A stretch of 22,640 bases of DNA from a virus. Positions within the stretch are counted from its first letter, which is position 1; each line of letters starts with the position of its first letter. The stretch spans positions 1-22,640 of IMG/VR virus record IMGVR_UViG_3300035145_003716. The stretch is one strand, 5' to 3'. Shown piece by piece: positions 5,903 to 15,700 of this stretch. The translations under genes and the position numbers were made by a program. Under the pieces are notes generated by a model. It saw only the letters and a program-made list of their open reading frames with translations, was not told the DNA's origin and searched no databases.

Positions 5903-7636
5903 TTATACGCCAGCGATTTCAGTGAAATCGACTCCGGTTCTTGTTGCTATAAAGTTCAATGAAATGAAGTTAATAGATCTTGATGGCTTGATAAAGATAT
6001 CAGCTACAAATCTATTAGCGTCAATTACCTGACCTGTGTTATTTGTTTCATCACAAACAACTTTAAAGTCAGTTACACCTCTTCTACCTTTTACGTCTCT
6101 TAAGAATGGTTCTAAAAGATTTCTGAATTGAGCTCTTGTAAATTCATCATTGAATTCAAAGAGTTGACCTTTAGCAGCTGTGCTAATTGCCTTCTCAATA
6201 ACAATAAATAATCTTCTAACATTAATTCTATCGAACGCACTTGGTTTGGCTAACAAAGTTTTGTCTCCAAATAACATAGTACCTTGTCCTGGGAAAGATA
6301 CTAATGGATTGATTCTTGCTTTATATAAAGAATCTCTATCAGCTTTCTTTGGATTTAGTGCTAACTTTGTTACACCTAGAAGTTGTCCTCTTGTTACACC
6401 TGCTGGGCTAAACCATGCATCTGCAACGTTATCTGTATTTGCACAAAGACCTGCTACAATACCTGATGCTCCAATCCATCTATATACGTCATTATACTTG
6501 TCGTATACATAGACAGCTGAAGAATCCATTGAAGCATATGAGCTTGATGGAATTGCTGTTGCGTTTCCACTTGCTTCTGTTCCATTTGCCCATGAAATAA
6601 CCTGTGCAACACTTCCGCCTGCAGCTGAATCTTCAACTGGTGCTGAAATGAATGCCATGCAATCTTTTCTTGCTTCTGCTATAGAAATAAGATGTCTTGC
6701 AATATCGCTTTCTCCATTTGCATCTGCTGCGGCAAACAATAAATTTACATCTACTGTTTCTGCATCCGCTAGTAAGTCAAATGATGATGTAATATCACCA
6801 TGTGCAGGAGCGTTATCACTTACACCGCCAGCTAATACAGCTGATACGATTGTATCAGAATCTGCAAAAGCTCTGCTAGCTACAAAGTTTGAACCTGCTG
6901 CTGAAGTTACTGGATCTGAACCAGCATCAAATGCTGAGTTATGACCACTCCACCATACATACTCGGATTGATTATTAATTACATCTTTATAGTAATTAGT
7001 TGTGCCATCTGATTTTTTACCTTGTGGTGATAAAGATAAGAATTGGAATACTTCTAGAACTGTTCCTTTAGTTCCACTCCATAATCCATCTTCATCAATC
7101 ACTGCTACGTGGATTTCATCATTTGTTGCACCTACAGCTGCTGCGCTTTCAGAAGTTCCTGGTGCTGCGTCAAAGCTGTCTTTAGGATCAGGTAAACTAC
7201 CTAGTCCTGTCCATGCTGCAAAAGATGTTGAATTTGAGCAAATATCTACTCTTAAGCTATCGCCTAAAGCGCCTGGATATTTAGCTACAAATGTTCCACT
7301 CAGTGAGCTAAGGGAATCATAATGGTCTTCGTTTTTAATTAAAAGTGCTGTGCCGTCTGTTGCATTTTTCATGTCAGACTTTTCAGCACGTACTACCTTA
7401 AGTGCGTTTCCATACTTTAAGAATGAAGCAGCAGTTAAGAAGTGTTTCGCCGTAACTGAGTCTGGAGCTCCAAAGATACTAGCTAATTCGTTTTCTGAAC
7501 TAACCGTAGTAACTTCTTCGACCGGACCCCAATTAAATGCACCTACGAATCCACCAATACTGGTAGAAACTGCAGGTACCACGTTCGTTGCGTCAATTTC
7601 TTTGACTTGAACGCCTGGTGATACTTGAAATGCCAT
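5903..7636 (-). CDS. 18: Contractile tail sheath protein gp18
   Basis: This sheath subunit wraps the gp19 tube and contracts on infection. It has 577 residues; T4 gp18 has 659, so the outer, variable domains are smaller here. The N-terminus SPGVQVKEID and the block SPAGVTRGQL (about 410-419) are characteristic. The C-terminal domain that carries the inter-subunit contacts is well preserved: RNLLEPFLRDVKGRRGVTDF..VCDE.NN (about 502-534) followed by VADIFIKPSRSINFI and a final strand. The central part (about 115-400) is rich in Ala, Ser, Gly and Asp and is the part expected on the virion surface. The ribosome site is GAGAGGA. It is the first gene of a two-gene unit behind the palindromic late promoter. 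Confidence 0.96.
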   Translation of the reverse strand: MAFQVSPGVQVKEIDATNVVPAVSTSIGGFVGAFNWGPVEEVTTVSSENELASIFGAPDSVTAKHFLTAASFLKYGNALKVVRAEKSDMKNATDGTALLIKNEDHYDSLSSLSGTFVAKYPGALGDSLRVDICSNSTSFAAWTGLGSLPDPKDSFDAAPGTSESAAAVGATNDEIHVAVIDEDGLWSGTKGTVLEVFQFLSLSPQGKKSDGTTNYYKDVINNQSEYVWWSGHNSAFDAGSDPVTSAAGSNFVASRAFADSDTIVSAVLAGGVSDNAPAHGDITSSFDLLADAETVDVNLLFAAADANGESDIARHLISIAEARKDCMAFISAPVEDSAAGGSVAQVISWANGTEASGNATAIPSSSYASMDSSAVYVYDKYNDVYRWIGASGIVAGLCANTDNVADAWFSPAGVTRGQLLGVTKLALNPKKADRDSLYKARINPLVSFPGQGTMLFGDKTLLAKPSAFDRINVRRLFIVIEKAISTAAKGQLFEFNDEFTRAQFRNLLEPFLRDVKGRRGVTDFKVVCDETNNTGQVIDANRFVADIFIKPSRSINFISLNFIATRTGVDFTEIAGV

Positions 7637-7698
7637 TTTTTCGTCCTCTCAATTTGAGTTAGTTAATATGTTTTCATAATACGGTTATATTCAATAGT

Positions 7699-7716
7699 AT
7701 TATTTATATAAATAAT
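7699..7716. repeat. Perfect 18-bp palindrome containing two opposed late boxes
   Basis: ATTATTTATATAAATAAT is identical on both strands. It holds TATAAATA on the minus strand (7701-7708) and TATAAATA on the plus strand (7707-7714), overlapping by two bases. It lies between the gp17 stop and the gp18 start. Confidence 0.8.
7701..7708 (-). promoter_or_regulatory. T4-type late promoter box TATAAATA before gp18
   Basis: Exact late box on the minus strand in the 85-base gap between gp17 and gp18, leaving a leader of roughly 60 bases. It lies within a perfect palindrome, so the same box also faces the 3' end of gp17 on the other strand. Confidence 0.85.
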
Positions 7717-7721
7717 AATTT

Positions 7722-9314
7722 CTAGAGATGATCTACCTCGAACCATACATTACCTTCACCGTCACCAACTCCCTCTTTTCTATTTCTACCATCTTCTATA
7801 ATACCAAATGGTAACATATCGTCTTGAATTGCCTTTAACTGTTCCTTATACATTAATTGTTTCATATCAATATTAGTCAATCCTGCAAATATATCAGTTG
7901 TAGTAAACCAACCAAATAATACTAAATTCATAACTAAGTCATCATGATTAGGTGCAACTGCCTCAAATGAAGCGCCTCTAGCAACAAATGTACACATTTC
8001 TGTAATAGTTTCAGCATCAACAATATGTAATTTCTTTGAAGCAATTAAATCTTTAAATGTAGAACAACCAATTCTTTTAACCCGTTTAGTCATAGTAGCA
8101 CCAATCGCATTAGCTTTAATTTGTGATTCTACAAACATATTTTCATATTCTAAATCGTAATATAATCCATTACAAACTATTGCTCCTTGATCATTACTTT
8201 CAACAATTGTATATGCGTCATTATACATTCTAGCATATTTGTATATAATATCAGGAAATAATAATGGTGATATGTTATTATCTCTAAATACACACACCTG
8301 TTTGAATGGATTTACAGATGTATCAATAATATTAAATGTACTATAATCTTGTCCACGGCCCTTAGATACATCGACTGTCATAACATAGTGATGTCCTTCT
8401 TTTGGGTCCTCATATTGAAATAAATTTTCTGACCATCGTATTGGATCAATGGCCTTTTGTGCTAATAAATCATTTGCCTCAATTAATGTATTACCTCTAC
8501 CATGGAAATTATTACCAAATTCTTGGTCGAACTGCAGCTCTGATGTATTGGCAATTGTTTCTTCTTTCCATTTTTCATCACGCCCTGGGACGTCCCACCA
8601 ATCTACTCTAAATGGTTTAAATTCATTTGTATTTGTTGTGGCACCTTCCCATAATTTGTGGTATATATTACCAACACCATTTGCTGTAGAAGCAATAATA
8701 ATTTTTGTATCTTTACCAGATGAAACAACCGGATATGTTGATGTGTAAAACTGAGCATCATTATCGATAAATGCAAACTCATCAAGAAATAATAAATTAA
8801 TTGATAAACCCCTGATAGAACTACCTGAGGTAGCTGCAGCAATAATTTTTGAGTTATTACTAAATTCTATAGAACCTTTATTTAATGCTTTACAACCTGG
8901 CTGCAAAAAGAATGGTAAGTTTTCTAATGCTAGTGTAATTCTACCTAGCATTTCTCTAGCCACTGCACCTTTGTTAGCTAGAATTGCAATAGTTTTTTCT
9001 GGATGGAAACATGCATACCATAATAAAAATACAACTGATGATATTGATTTACCACTTTGTCGACATGCTAAAACAATATTAAATCTGTTTTCATTGAAGT
9101 GATGAAACATTTCTTCTTGATATGGCCATAAATCAAATGGAACTAAACCTTTATCAAGTGAAATAACTTTTACATACGTACGAGCAAAGTATGCAGGGTC
9201 ATTCATACATTTTTTGTATTCAATTACCTGTTCTTTTGTAAATTCGCTTTCTACTCCATCCCTTTTTACATTAGGATTTCCTAGATAGCCATGCTCATTT
9301 ATTGCCTTCGTCAT
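7722..9314 (-). CDS. 17: Terminase large subunit gp17 (packaging ATPase and nuclease)
   Basis: This is the motor that drives DNA into the prohead through the portal and cuts the concatemer. It has 530 residues (T4 gp17 has 610). The ATPase half shows Walker A CRQSGKS (84-90), Walker B LLFLDE with Asp178 and the catalytic Glu179, and coupling motif ASTANG (208-213). The nuclease half has the RNase H-like acidic set: Asp315 in VDVSKGRGQDYS, Glu372 in VESNDQG, and Asp458/Asp459 in NHDDLVM, corresponding to T4 Asp401, Glu458 and Asp542. All key residues are present, so the enzyme looks intact. The start overlaps the end of gp16 by 20 bases, with AAGGA upstream. It is the last gene of the neck-terminase unit. 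Confidence 0.97.
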   Translation of the reverse strand: MTKAINEHGYLGNPNVKRDGVESEFTKEQVIEYKKCMNDPAYFARTYVKVISLDKGLVPFDLWPYQEEMFHHFNENRFNIVLACRQSGKSISSVVFLLWYACFHPEKTIAILANKGAVAREMLGRITLALENLPFFLQPGCKALNKGSIEFSNNSKIIAAATSGSSIRGLSINLLFLDEFAFIDNDAQFYTSTYPVVSSGKDTKIIIASTANGVGNIYHKLWEGATTNTNEFKPFRVDWWDVPGRDEKWKEETIANTSELQFDQEFGNNFHGRGNTLIEANDLLAQKAIDPIRWSENLFQYEDPKEGHHYVMTVDVSKGRGQDYSTFNIIDTSVNPFKQVCVFRDNNISPLLFPDIIYKYARMYNDAYTIVESNDQGAIVCNGLYYDLEYENMFVESQIKANAIGATMTKRVKRIGCSTFKDLIASKKLHIVDAETITEMCTFVARGASFEAVAPNHDDLVMNLVLFGWFTTTDIFAGLTNIDMKQLMYKEQLKAIQDDMLPFGIIEDGRNRKEGVGDGEGNVWFEVDHL

Positions 9315-9711
9315 CTATAATAATATCCTTACCATCATCAGCAGCTTTCATCAATAATCTTTGTAAATCAGTAGTACTTCCTACGAAAAGATTATTATTT
9401 GTCACTTCACGTTTTGTAGCTTCACCTGTTAAATCCTTTTTATTTTTTTGTAAAGCCATTAATTTTTCAGTAGTATCAGCAATATCTTTTATTGATCTAG
9501 ATAAAACTTCAAATGCTCTTGGATGCTCGGATTCACGAGCTAATTCAGCAAGTACATCAAGAGATAATGTACCTGTTCTAATTAAATCTTTATATGTCTT
9601 TCTAGAAAACTCATAATCATCTTTAATTTCAAGATCATCTTTAGTAATAGTTTTCTTTGCTGGCAAGTTTTTGCTCAGATTTTTATTAATCTTTTCTAAT
9701 TTATCACTCAT
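9295..9711 (-). CDS. 16: Terminase small subunit gp16
   Basis: This regulatory subunit recognises DNA for packaging and stimulates the gp17 ATPase; in T4 it forms rings. The product has 138 residues (T4 gp16 has 164). It is highly charged and helical, with a basic N-terminus (KINKNLSKNLPAKK), a conserved-looking core DDYEFSRKTYKDLIRTG..SLDVLAELARESEHPRAFEVLS (about 31-72), and a second helix IKDIADTTEKLMALQKNK. The Tyr-Glu-Phe-(Ala/Ser)-Arg opening and the HPRA.EV block recur in gp16 of T4-like phages. It directly precedes gp17 and overlaps it, as in T4. Confidence 0.92.
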   Translation of the reverse strand: MSDKLEKINKNLSKNLPAKKTITKDDLEIKDDYEFSRKTYKDLIRTGTLSLDVLAELARESEHPRAFEVLSRSIKDIADTTEKLMALQKNKKDLTGEATKREVTNNNLFVGSTTDLQRLLMKAADDGKDIIIDDEGNK

Positions 9712-9718
9712 AACATAC

Positions 9719-10465
9719 CTACGTTATACTTACATTTACTGTATAATTATCATCTTCATCTGCATTGGCTGGTGTAATTGTTAAATCCATGTTTTCTAAT
9801 ATTTCTGAACCACCAGCATCGTTATTAAAATCTATGTTAATTTCTTTAATTACACCCTGATCTTTTGTTGGTCCAAAGTATTTCATTTTCATATTAAAAT
9901 CAAGTTGATATATTAATGCTCTTCTTGTAATAAAATCACCTTCATAATCATCTTGTATAGCAACTGATTGTAATATAATAGGAACATCTTGTTTATATTG
10001 AAATCCATCAACAGGTGTAATTGTTACAGTATATTCTGGTTGAAAATATGGAAGTATTTGTTCCATAATTTGTAATCCATCATCTTGATTCTTAGCCAAA
10101 ATATATAATGACATACCAATATCATATGCAACAATATGATTTAATGTTTTCTTTTTAGTAGAATCTGTAGCATGATTTTCAATAACTTGATTTCTCTTTT
10201 GCATTTTTTGTGTAGAATCAAGTGTTAAATTTGTAATTTCAAAAGCAACTCTTGGTAATTTAAGAGCCATAGAAGCATCACTACCTGTTATAGCATCTAT
10301 TCTTGCTAAAAATTTTTGTTTAGGACCGTAAGCTAATGGAACTTTTATTTGATTTAGTACATTACCATTACCATCTTTTCTAATAACCTTTAAGTTATTA
10401 AATAAAGTACCAAAAATAGCTACTGCCTTTCTAGTTGTTGCGTGATAAAAATGACCGCCAAACAT
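9719..10465 (-). CDS. 15: Tail terminator / sheath stabiliser gp15
   Basis: gp15 caps the tail after tube and sheath polymerise and forms the connection to the neck (gp13-gp14) of the head. The protein has 248 residues (T4 gp15 has 272). Family marks are the N-terminal HFYHATTRKAVAIFGTLFNNL, KVPLAYGPKQKFLARI (about 43-58), LPR.AFEI (about 69-76), a VAYDIGMSLYILAKNQDDGLQI.EQILPYF segment (about 112-141), and a YEGDF..RRALIYQLDF.MK strand near residues 173-193. Its ATG overlaps the gp14 stop (TAATG), implying coupled translation with the neck protein. The start follows from that overlap and the HFYH N-terminus. Confidence 0.94.
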   Translation of the reverse strand: MFGGHFYHATTRKAVAIFGTLFNNLKVIRKDGNGNVLNQIKVPLAYGPKQKFLARIDAITGSDASMALKLPRVAFEITNLTLDSTQKMQKRNQVIENHATDSTKKKTLNHIVAYDIGMSLYILAKNQDDGLQIMEQILPYFQPEYTVTITPVDGFQYKQDVPIILQSVAIQDDYEGDFITRRALIYQLDFNMKMKYFGPTKDQGVIKEINIDFNNDAGGSEILENMDLTITPANADEDDNYTVNVSIT

Positions 10466-11394
10466 TAATAAGTCTCCGATGGATCACCAAACGGATTTGA
10501 TTCCGTAAAGTCTATAAAGTTATCACCTGCAACTTCAAATTCATAATTCATTGCTTGTTCATCTACAGGGAATGATGTACTATCTGTTACACCATGAACC
10601 TTAGTAATAAAACAGGTATTATTTGATTCACTACCAGTTAAACCCACTGTATTTGAAACAAAGAAATCTTTTGCTTCTGTACTACCTGTTACACCAATAC
10701 CAGAAACAGTTATACTAGCTGCGATGTCAGATGTTTTTGTAACGGTTTGAACTTCACCATATACACTTACCGCGGGATCGGTAGATATAACTTGTGTTAC
10801 AATTTCACCCTGGGTAAAGTGATTACCACCAGTTACGGTTACATCAATCTGTGTTTGTTGAGCATTAGTAATTTCTTTTGCATCAATTTCACTAACACCA
10901 GTTTCAAATTGTTCATCATTATATTCAAATAATGAACATTGCATTTTAAATACTGGCAAATTAGATAATTGATAGAATGGTTGTTCATCCTCAACAAACA
11001 TGATTTCAAAGAATGTATTTGACATTGGCATAAATAGTAGATCACCTTCTTGAGGTTTTGGATCCTCTAATGAATTATTCCAAAATCCTACTAAATTATT
11101 CCATTGTCTTCTTGAAATTATAAATGTAGCTTCATCTCTAATTTCTAGGCCAAACTTATTATATAAATCACCGGCTCCTTCGAAACCATCTACATTTTCA
11201 ATATATGCTTCAATAAGATAAGCATCATCAAACTTAGACCCAATGTCTTCGCCCATAATGTTATCCCTATTGACTAAGGTTCTAGGAATATAGTAAACGT
11301 CTTGTCCAAAAATCTTTAAAGATTCTATGATTAAGTCTTCGTATAGATTTTGCTCCGACTTTACTGCTTGTGAAAAATATACATTTCGTGGCAT
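10465..11394 (-). CDS. 14: Neck (head completion) protein gp14
   Basis: This neck protein closes the filled head together with gp13 and joins it to the tail. It has 309 residues, longer than T4 gp14 (256). The N-terminal half is strongly patterned like gp14 of marine T4-like phages: NVYFSQAVKSEQNLYEDLIIESLKIFGQDVYYIPRTLV (about 4-41), then FDDAYLIEAY.EN.DGFEG.GDLY.KFGLEIRDEATFI.SRRQW, then a FEIMFVEDEQPFYQLSNLPVFKMQCSLFEYNDE block. Between about residues 175 and 265 lies a Thr/Ser/Val-rich beta-type segment (VTVTGGNHFTQGEIV...), which accounts for the extra length and looks like an inserted domain. The protein ends with INPFGD-like DFTESNPFGDPSETY. It is preceded by gp13 (3-base gap) and overlaps gp15. 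Confidence 0.9.
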   Translation of the reverse strand: MPRNVYFSQAVKSEQNLYEDLIIESLKIFGQDVYYIPRTLVNRDNIMGEDIGSKFDDAYLIEAYIENVDGFEGAGDLYNKFGLEIRDEATFIISRRQWNNLVGFWNNSLEDPKPQEGDLLFMPMSNTFFEIMFVEDEQPFYQLSNLPVFKMQCSLFEYNDEQFETGVSEIDAKEITNAQQTQIDVTVTGGNHFTQGEIVTQVISTDPAVSVYGEVQTVTKTSDIAASITVSGIGVTGSTEAKDFFVSNTVGLTGSESNNTCFITKVHGVTDSTSFPVDEQAMNYEFEVAGDNFIDFTESNPFGDPSETY

Positions 11395-11397
11395 TGA

Positions 11398-12150
11398 TTA
11401 CCCCGTGTAAAAGTCGACTGGTTGCTCCCAATTCAATCTAACTTCTTCTTCTAGTTTTTGTAGTTCTTCTCTAGCATCATCGAATAATTGTCGACCATTA
11501 AATGTTACACCACCAGGCATTTGCATACCTTCAAACTTTAATAAATTCATACCCCATTGCATTTTTAATAAAGCAGTTGCATATTTTTTTAAAAAGTAAT
11601 CGTTATAAACGTCTGTATATGTGTCTGGATTTAATATTCTATAACACTCTATAATTACGTAATCATTTAATTTTACTTCGTCATCCCAATTCATATCGAT
11701 TCTTAGTTGATTTTTATGCCTATCAAAACTAATATGCTTTTGATCATTATCGATAACCATATCTAATAATGATAACCATTGTTGTGTCATTTCGTATTCA
11801 ACTAATGATCCCATAAATCCAAGATTATAAACATCGTTTAAGTGCATTTGATATCTAACATCAAACATTGAATCACCAGTATTTTTATTATCTCTTAATG
11901 GAAATAATTGAACTACATCAGTAACCAAATCATTTAATGGTATATATTGATTATCAATATCGCTTTGTGTTATTTGATGTTTTAAATAAACTTTTTCTAT
12001 TGCATCAGCATGATAATGTTGATAAAACTGTAATGCTTCATCAATTCTATCACCAATCTGATCGTCATCTAAATTAATCTCAATAACAGGCGCGCCTAAT
12101 GCTCTTAAGCAATAATCTATTAATGTTGATCTGCTATTAGGCTTTGCCAT
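11398..12150 (-). CDS. 13: Neck (head completion) protein gp13
   Basis: gp13 assembles on the portal after packaging and, with gp14, forms the gate and collar to which the tail binds. The protein is 250 residues, shorter than T4 gp13 (309). The N-terminus SRSTLIDYCLRALGAPVIEIN.DDDQI.DRIDEALQFYQ (about 6-44) is typical of gp13 of marine T4-like phages. It is followed by VYLKHQIT..DIDNQYI and, in the middle, DVRYQM.LND.YNLG. Near the C-terminus is YFLKKYATALLK.QWG.NL.KFEGMQ.PGG..FNG..L. The order 13-14-15-16-17 matches T4. Its ribosome site (GGAG) lies inside the stop region of the preceding gene, three bases away. Confidence 0.9.
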   Translation of the reverse strand: MAKPNSRSTLIDYCLRALGAPVIEINLDDDQIGDRIDEALQFYQHYHADAIEKVYLKHQITQSDIDNQYIPLNDLVTDVVQLFPLRDNKNTGDSMFDVRYQMHLNDVYNLGFMGSLVEYEMTQQWLSLLDMVIDNDQKHISFDRHKNQLRIDMNWDDEVKLNDYVIIECYRILNPDTYTDVYNDYFLKKYATALLKMQWGMNLLKFEGMQMPGGVTFNGRQLFDDAREELQKLEEEVRLNWEQPVDFYTG

Positions 12151-12153
12151 GTT

Positions 12154-12423
12154 TTAACTCCAAACTGCCGTACAAACATCTTGTACTAATTGATCTTCAC
12201 TACTAACATTTGTAGCAGTTGTACCGTCTGATTCAAACTTAGTGAGAGTTTTTGACCTTGTATGTTCTATTGGTAATTCAGAATCATCTGGATCATCAAA
12301 TGATTCGTTATATACTACTAATACACTGGGCCAGGCTAAATTTCCCGCTTCAGCTCCACCTTCTGGTGAAACTGCAGGAAGAACTCTAATATGTTGAACC
12401 GTAGTTGTTTTTGTAATTGCCAT
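12154..12423 (-). CDS. Small unknown protein upstream of gp13 (89 residues)
   Basis: I cannot assign a function. The 89-residue product starts MAITKTTTVQHIRVLPAV and alternates short beta-like strands (HIRVLPAV, SVLVVYNESF) with an acidic loop (DDPDDSELPIEHTR) and ends in LVQDVCTAVWS. It has no signal peptide or membrane segment. It is the first gene after the late promoter at 12443-12450 and only three bases before gp13, so it is made with the neck and terminase proteins and may be a small virion or assembly protein. T4 has wac (fibritin) at this position; this protein is far too small and lacks a coiled coil. I recall similar small genes at this place in cyanophage genomes. The start has a clear GAGGA ribosome site. 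Confidence 0.8.
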   Translation of the reverse strand: MAITKTTTVQHIRVLPAVSPEGGAEAGNLAWPSVLVVYNESFDDPDDSELPIEHTRSKTLTKFESDGTTATNVSSEDQLVQDVCTAVWS

Positions 12424-12442
12424 TATTAATCCTCTATTATAC

Positions 12443-12450
12443 TATTTATA
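12443..12450 (-). promoter_or_regulatory. T4-type late promoter box TATAAATA before the neck-terminase unit
   Basis: Exact late box on the minus strand, 19 bases before the ATG at 12423. It overlaps the stop codon of the upstream fibre gene (12446-12448), so box and coding end share bases. It would drive the 89-residue gene, 13, 14, 15, 16 and 17. Confidence 0.85.
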
Positions 12451-12757
12451 ACTCTTTATTCTTTAGTTGATCTTTGAGATCATCAATCTCTTGTTTTAAT
12501 TCTTTTATAGCTTCTACCAATACTGGAACTACAGCTTGATAATTAACTACCTTATGTGTTTCACCATGTCTATCACCAAGTGAATCAATATCATTTACTA
12601 CTTCAGGTAAAACTTCTTCAACTTCTTGTGCAATAAATCCTAGTTGGTCATTACCTTTATGCTCATCTTTCCAATCAAATTTTACACCTCTTAAGCTAAG
12701 TGTTTTATCTAAACAACTATCTAAATCTCTAATATTTTTCTTTAATCTAATATCTGA
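12446..12757 (-). other. Peptidase S74 (endosialidase-type) chaperone domain of the 1483-residue fibre
   Basis: Residues 1381-1483. Ser1381 and Lys1386 fit the S-D-x-x-x-K pattern in which Ser attacks the preceding bond after trimerisation. The conserved core R.VKFDWK, then LGFIAQEVEEVLPEVV, then VNYQAVVPVLVEAIKEL follows, and a heptad-like KELKQEIDDLKDQLKNK helix ends the protein. The predicted cut is just before Ser1381. Confidence 0.88.
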
Positions 12758-15700
12758 ACCTGTTTGTGTTGAATACGCAGTAATATCACCATCAGCATGA
12801 AAATCTTTATGATTCATTCTAAAGTTTATTACTCTACTAGTAGTTGCTGCAGCAGATGTATAGAAATATATATTGCCTGGCTCACCTGTATTAGTTTGTT
12901 TTCTAAACTCCATATAAGATGATCCAGTATTAGTTACTGCATTAAGACCAACTTGGTGCATTGTAGTACTATTGGCAGTAGTTACTCTTGAATCATCTGG
13001 TATAGACGCTGCTTTTAACTTACCACTACCATCAATACCATAATTGGTACTATCTACAAATAAGCCGCCATCGGCTCTAATATAGCGCGGTGTATAAATG
13101 TTTTTAGCGGTCTCTTGGTTAATGCGGAGCCAAGTTGTATCCTCACAACCAATTTCACCTACTCTAGTAGTGCCATTATAAAATTGTATATGGTCTGAAA
13201 CATTATTATCTGCTTTATATACTCTAATTTCTGTTTCACCACCACTTCCATCACCCACATCTAAACGAGCATTCAATTGTAATTCGCCAGTCATGGTTCC
13301 ACCAGTTAAAGGCAGTTTACCATCAAGTGCTGTTTGTAATCCGTCAACATTTGAGATTACATGATTATGTGAATCATCTGCAACTGTAACAGCAATTGAA
13401 GTTGTACCTGAACCAGATGCATCCCCAGTTAATGTAATTGTTTGGTTACCTGTCAAGTAGGTATTATTAGAATCAAACTTTGTAGTACCTGCAGCAACAA
13501 TTCTTACTCTATTGTCTGTAAATCTAATGTATGTATCTGTATCTGCTAAGTGATATAAGTATTGTGGAAAATATGCACCTGTTTCTGTTAATTCCATTGC
13601 TGATGGAGTATTAACAGCAGTTGTACCTGTATTTGACAATAACTCAAAAGTCATAGTAGCATTAGTAGTACTATCAGTATTTACTACAATACGTCCACAG
13701 TTATTTCCTTGTTCTGGTATACCATTAACGTGGTTAAATGTTACGTTTGCATTTCCATATCCATCATTGTGAGTAAGTGCTACACCACCACTACCTCGAC
13801 CTGCTTGGAAATAACCAGAAGTTGAATATGTTCCTGTGCCTGATGTTTTAGCTGTAAGGTTATTAAATGCATGAGTATGTGAATCATTAGAAACTGCAAC
13901 TGAAATAGATGCATTACCAGAACCATCCCATGATGTTGAACCTGAAACATCACCAGTTAGTGAGAGTGTCCTTGATGTTGTCCACTTATCTGCATTTGGG
14001 TGATATGTATCATGAAATACTCTATCCCATGTAGACATCCATGTACCATTTTGTTTCGACCTTAAATATAAATCATTACTATGAAAATCATGATATTGTT
14101 GAATACCCCAGCTAGTACTATCCCATCCAGCAGTTAAAATAATTCCATCACTAGCACCTGATGGATCATCACTACCAGTCGAAACATCCCATAATCTTAT
14201 ACTGGCTTTACTTGCTGCTAATAAATTAGATGCATCACCAGTATATCTAGAACCCACTGTTACATAATTACTATTTGTTGGAATTGTAGGAGTATTAGTA
14301 AAGTTATTGTAATTTAGATAATATGACCCCTCCTGAGCATCTAATTTGTCTGCATCTAAACCGCTGCCTGAGCCATCTGTGCTTGATGTCCATATTTCTC
14401 TCCAACCAGGAGAATAAGTAGAACCTTGGTCATTATAAACATATACTCCACCCGCAGAACCTCCAGTATTTGGTGCGATTGCTAATACTGTAATATTTCC
14501 TCTTGTACTATCATTGGAATTATCTGTCCAAGTAAGATGTGCCATACCAGCAGTTTCGGTAGGTCCAAAGCTTCCTGCGTCTGATAAATTGTCATTACTC
14601 GCATATGACCAAGATGTTTTAAATGCAGAAGTATATGAATCAAAAGCTCCATCACCTTCCATTTCTGAAATATACTGTGCAGTAGTCGCGGTGCTATTAC
14701 TTCCACCGCCTGCTGTAAATGCAGTAGTTCCTAATGATCTTAAATGATCAAGTGGAGTTTTACCATCTAAAGCGGCCTGTAATCCATCAACATTTGAAAT
14801 TACGTGATTGTGTGAATCATCTGCAACTACTATTGCATTATATGTACCAGAAACATCTCCACCAAATGTTGTACTAGTGTGAAGAACTGCAGAACCGTTA
14901 TTTGTATCTAAATATGTTCCACCTCCATCAAATATTCTTACTCTATTTGTATCAAATTTTATTGAAGTATCAGTATCGCCATCATGATAAATATAACCAC
15001 CTACTCTCATGTTATTAAAATACGCATGATCAGCGCCGTCAGTTGCACTTTGGAATGAACCAGGTTTTGTTCTATGTGTAAGTGTTGTACCTGTATATGA
15101 GTGTGAACTTACTGCAGTGACAATTGATTCTCTATCTAATGGTGTACACGTGTATTTAATACCAGCTTGTGATGTCTGTGTATCAGTTCTTTTAAATTCA
15201 ATAGCAAAATCTTCATTATTATTTGATGTAACTTTAATATCCATTTGTGTATAATTACCACTAATAGATGATACGAAAATATCTTGTGAATGATTTACAA
15301 GAATTTCTGCTTTAAAATTAACAACAACATTTCCTGTAGTACCATGTCCTGTAACTACAACGCATGAACCTAAGTTAGAACCATTTACATTAAATACAGT
15401 AACAAAATCTGTTGAAGATGTGGCCGTACTATTTGTTGCAACAGAGGCTTCTGCTCTCATTAAAGCTGTGTTATTGCCAATCAATAATTTAGCTGCACCA
15501 TCAAATTTCATTATATTATCTGCAGCATCATCAATTGCATATAATACAACGTTATTTGTACCAGTGAAAATAATACCTTCACCTGGATCATTGATTGTTA
15601 ATGCATTAACACCACTAATATTATAATTAGACCCCGTAATAGTATTACCACCCATATTAATATTACCAGTCATGGTTCCACCAGCTAGTGGTAGTTTATT

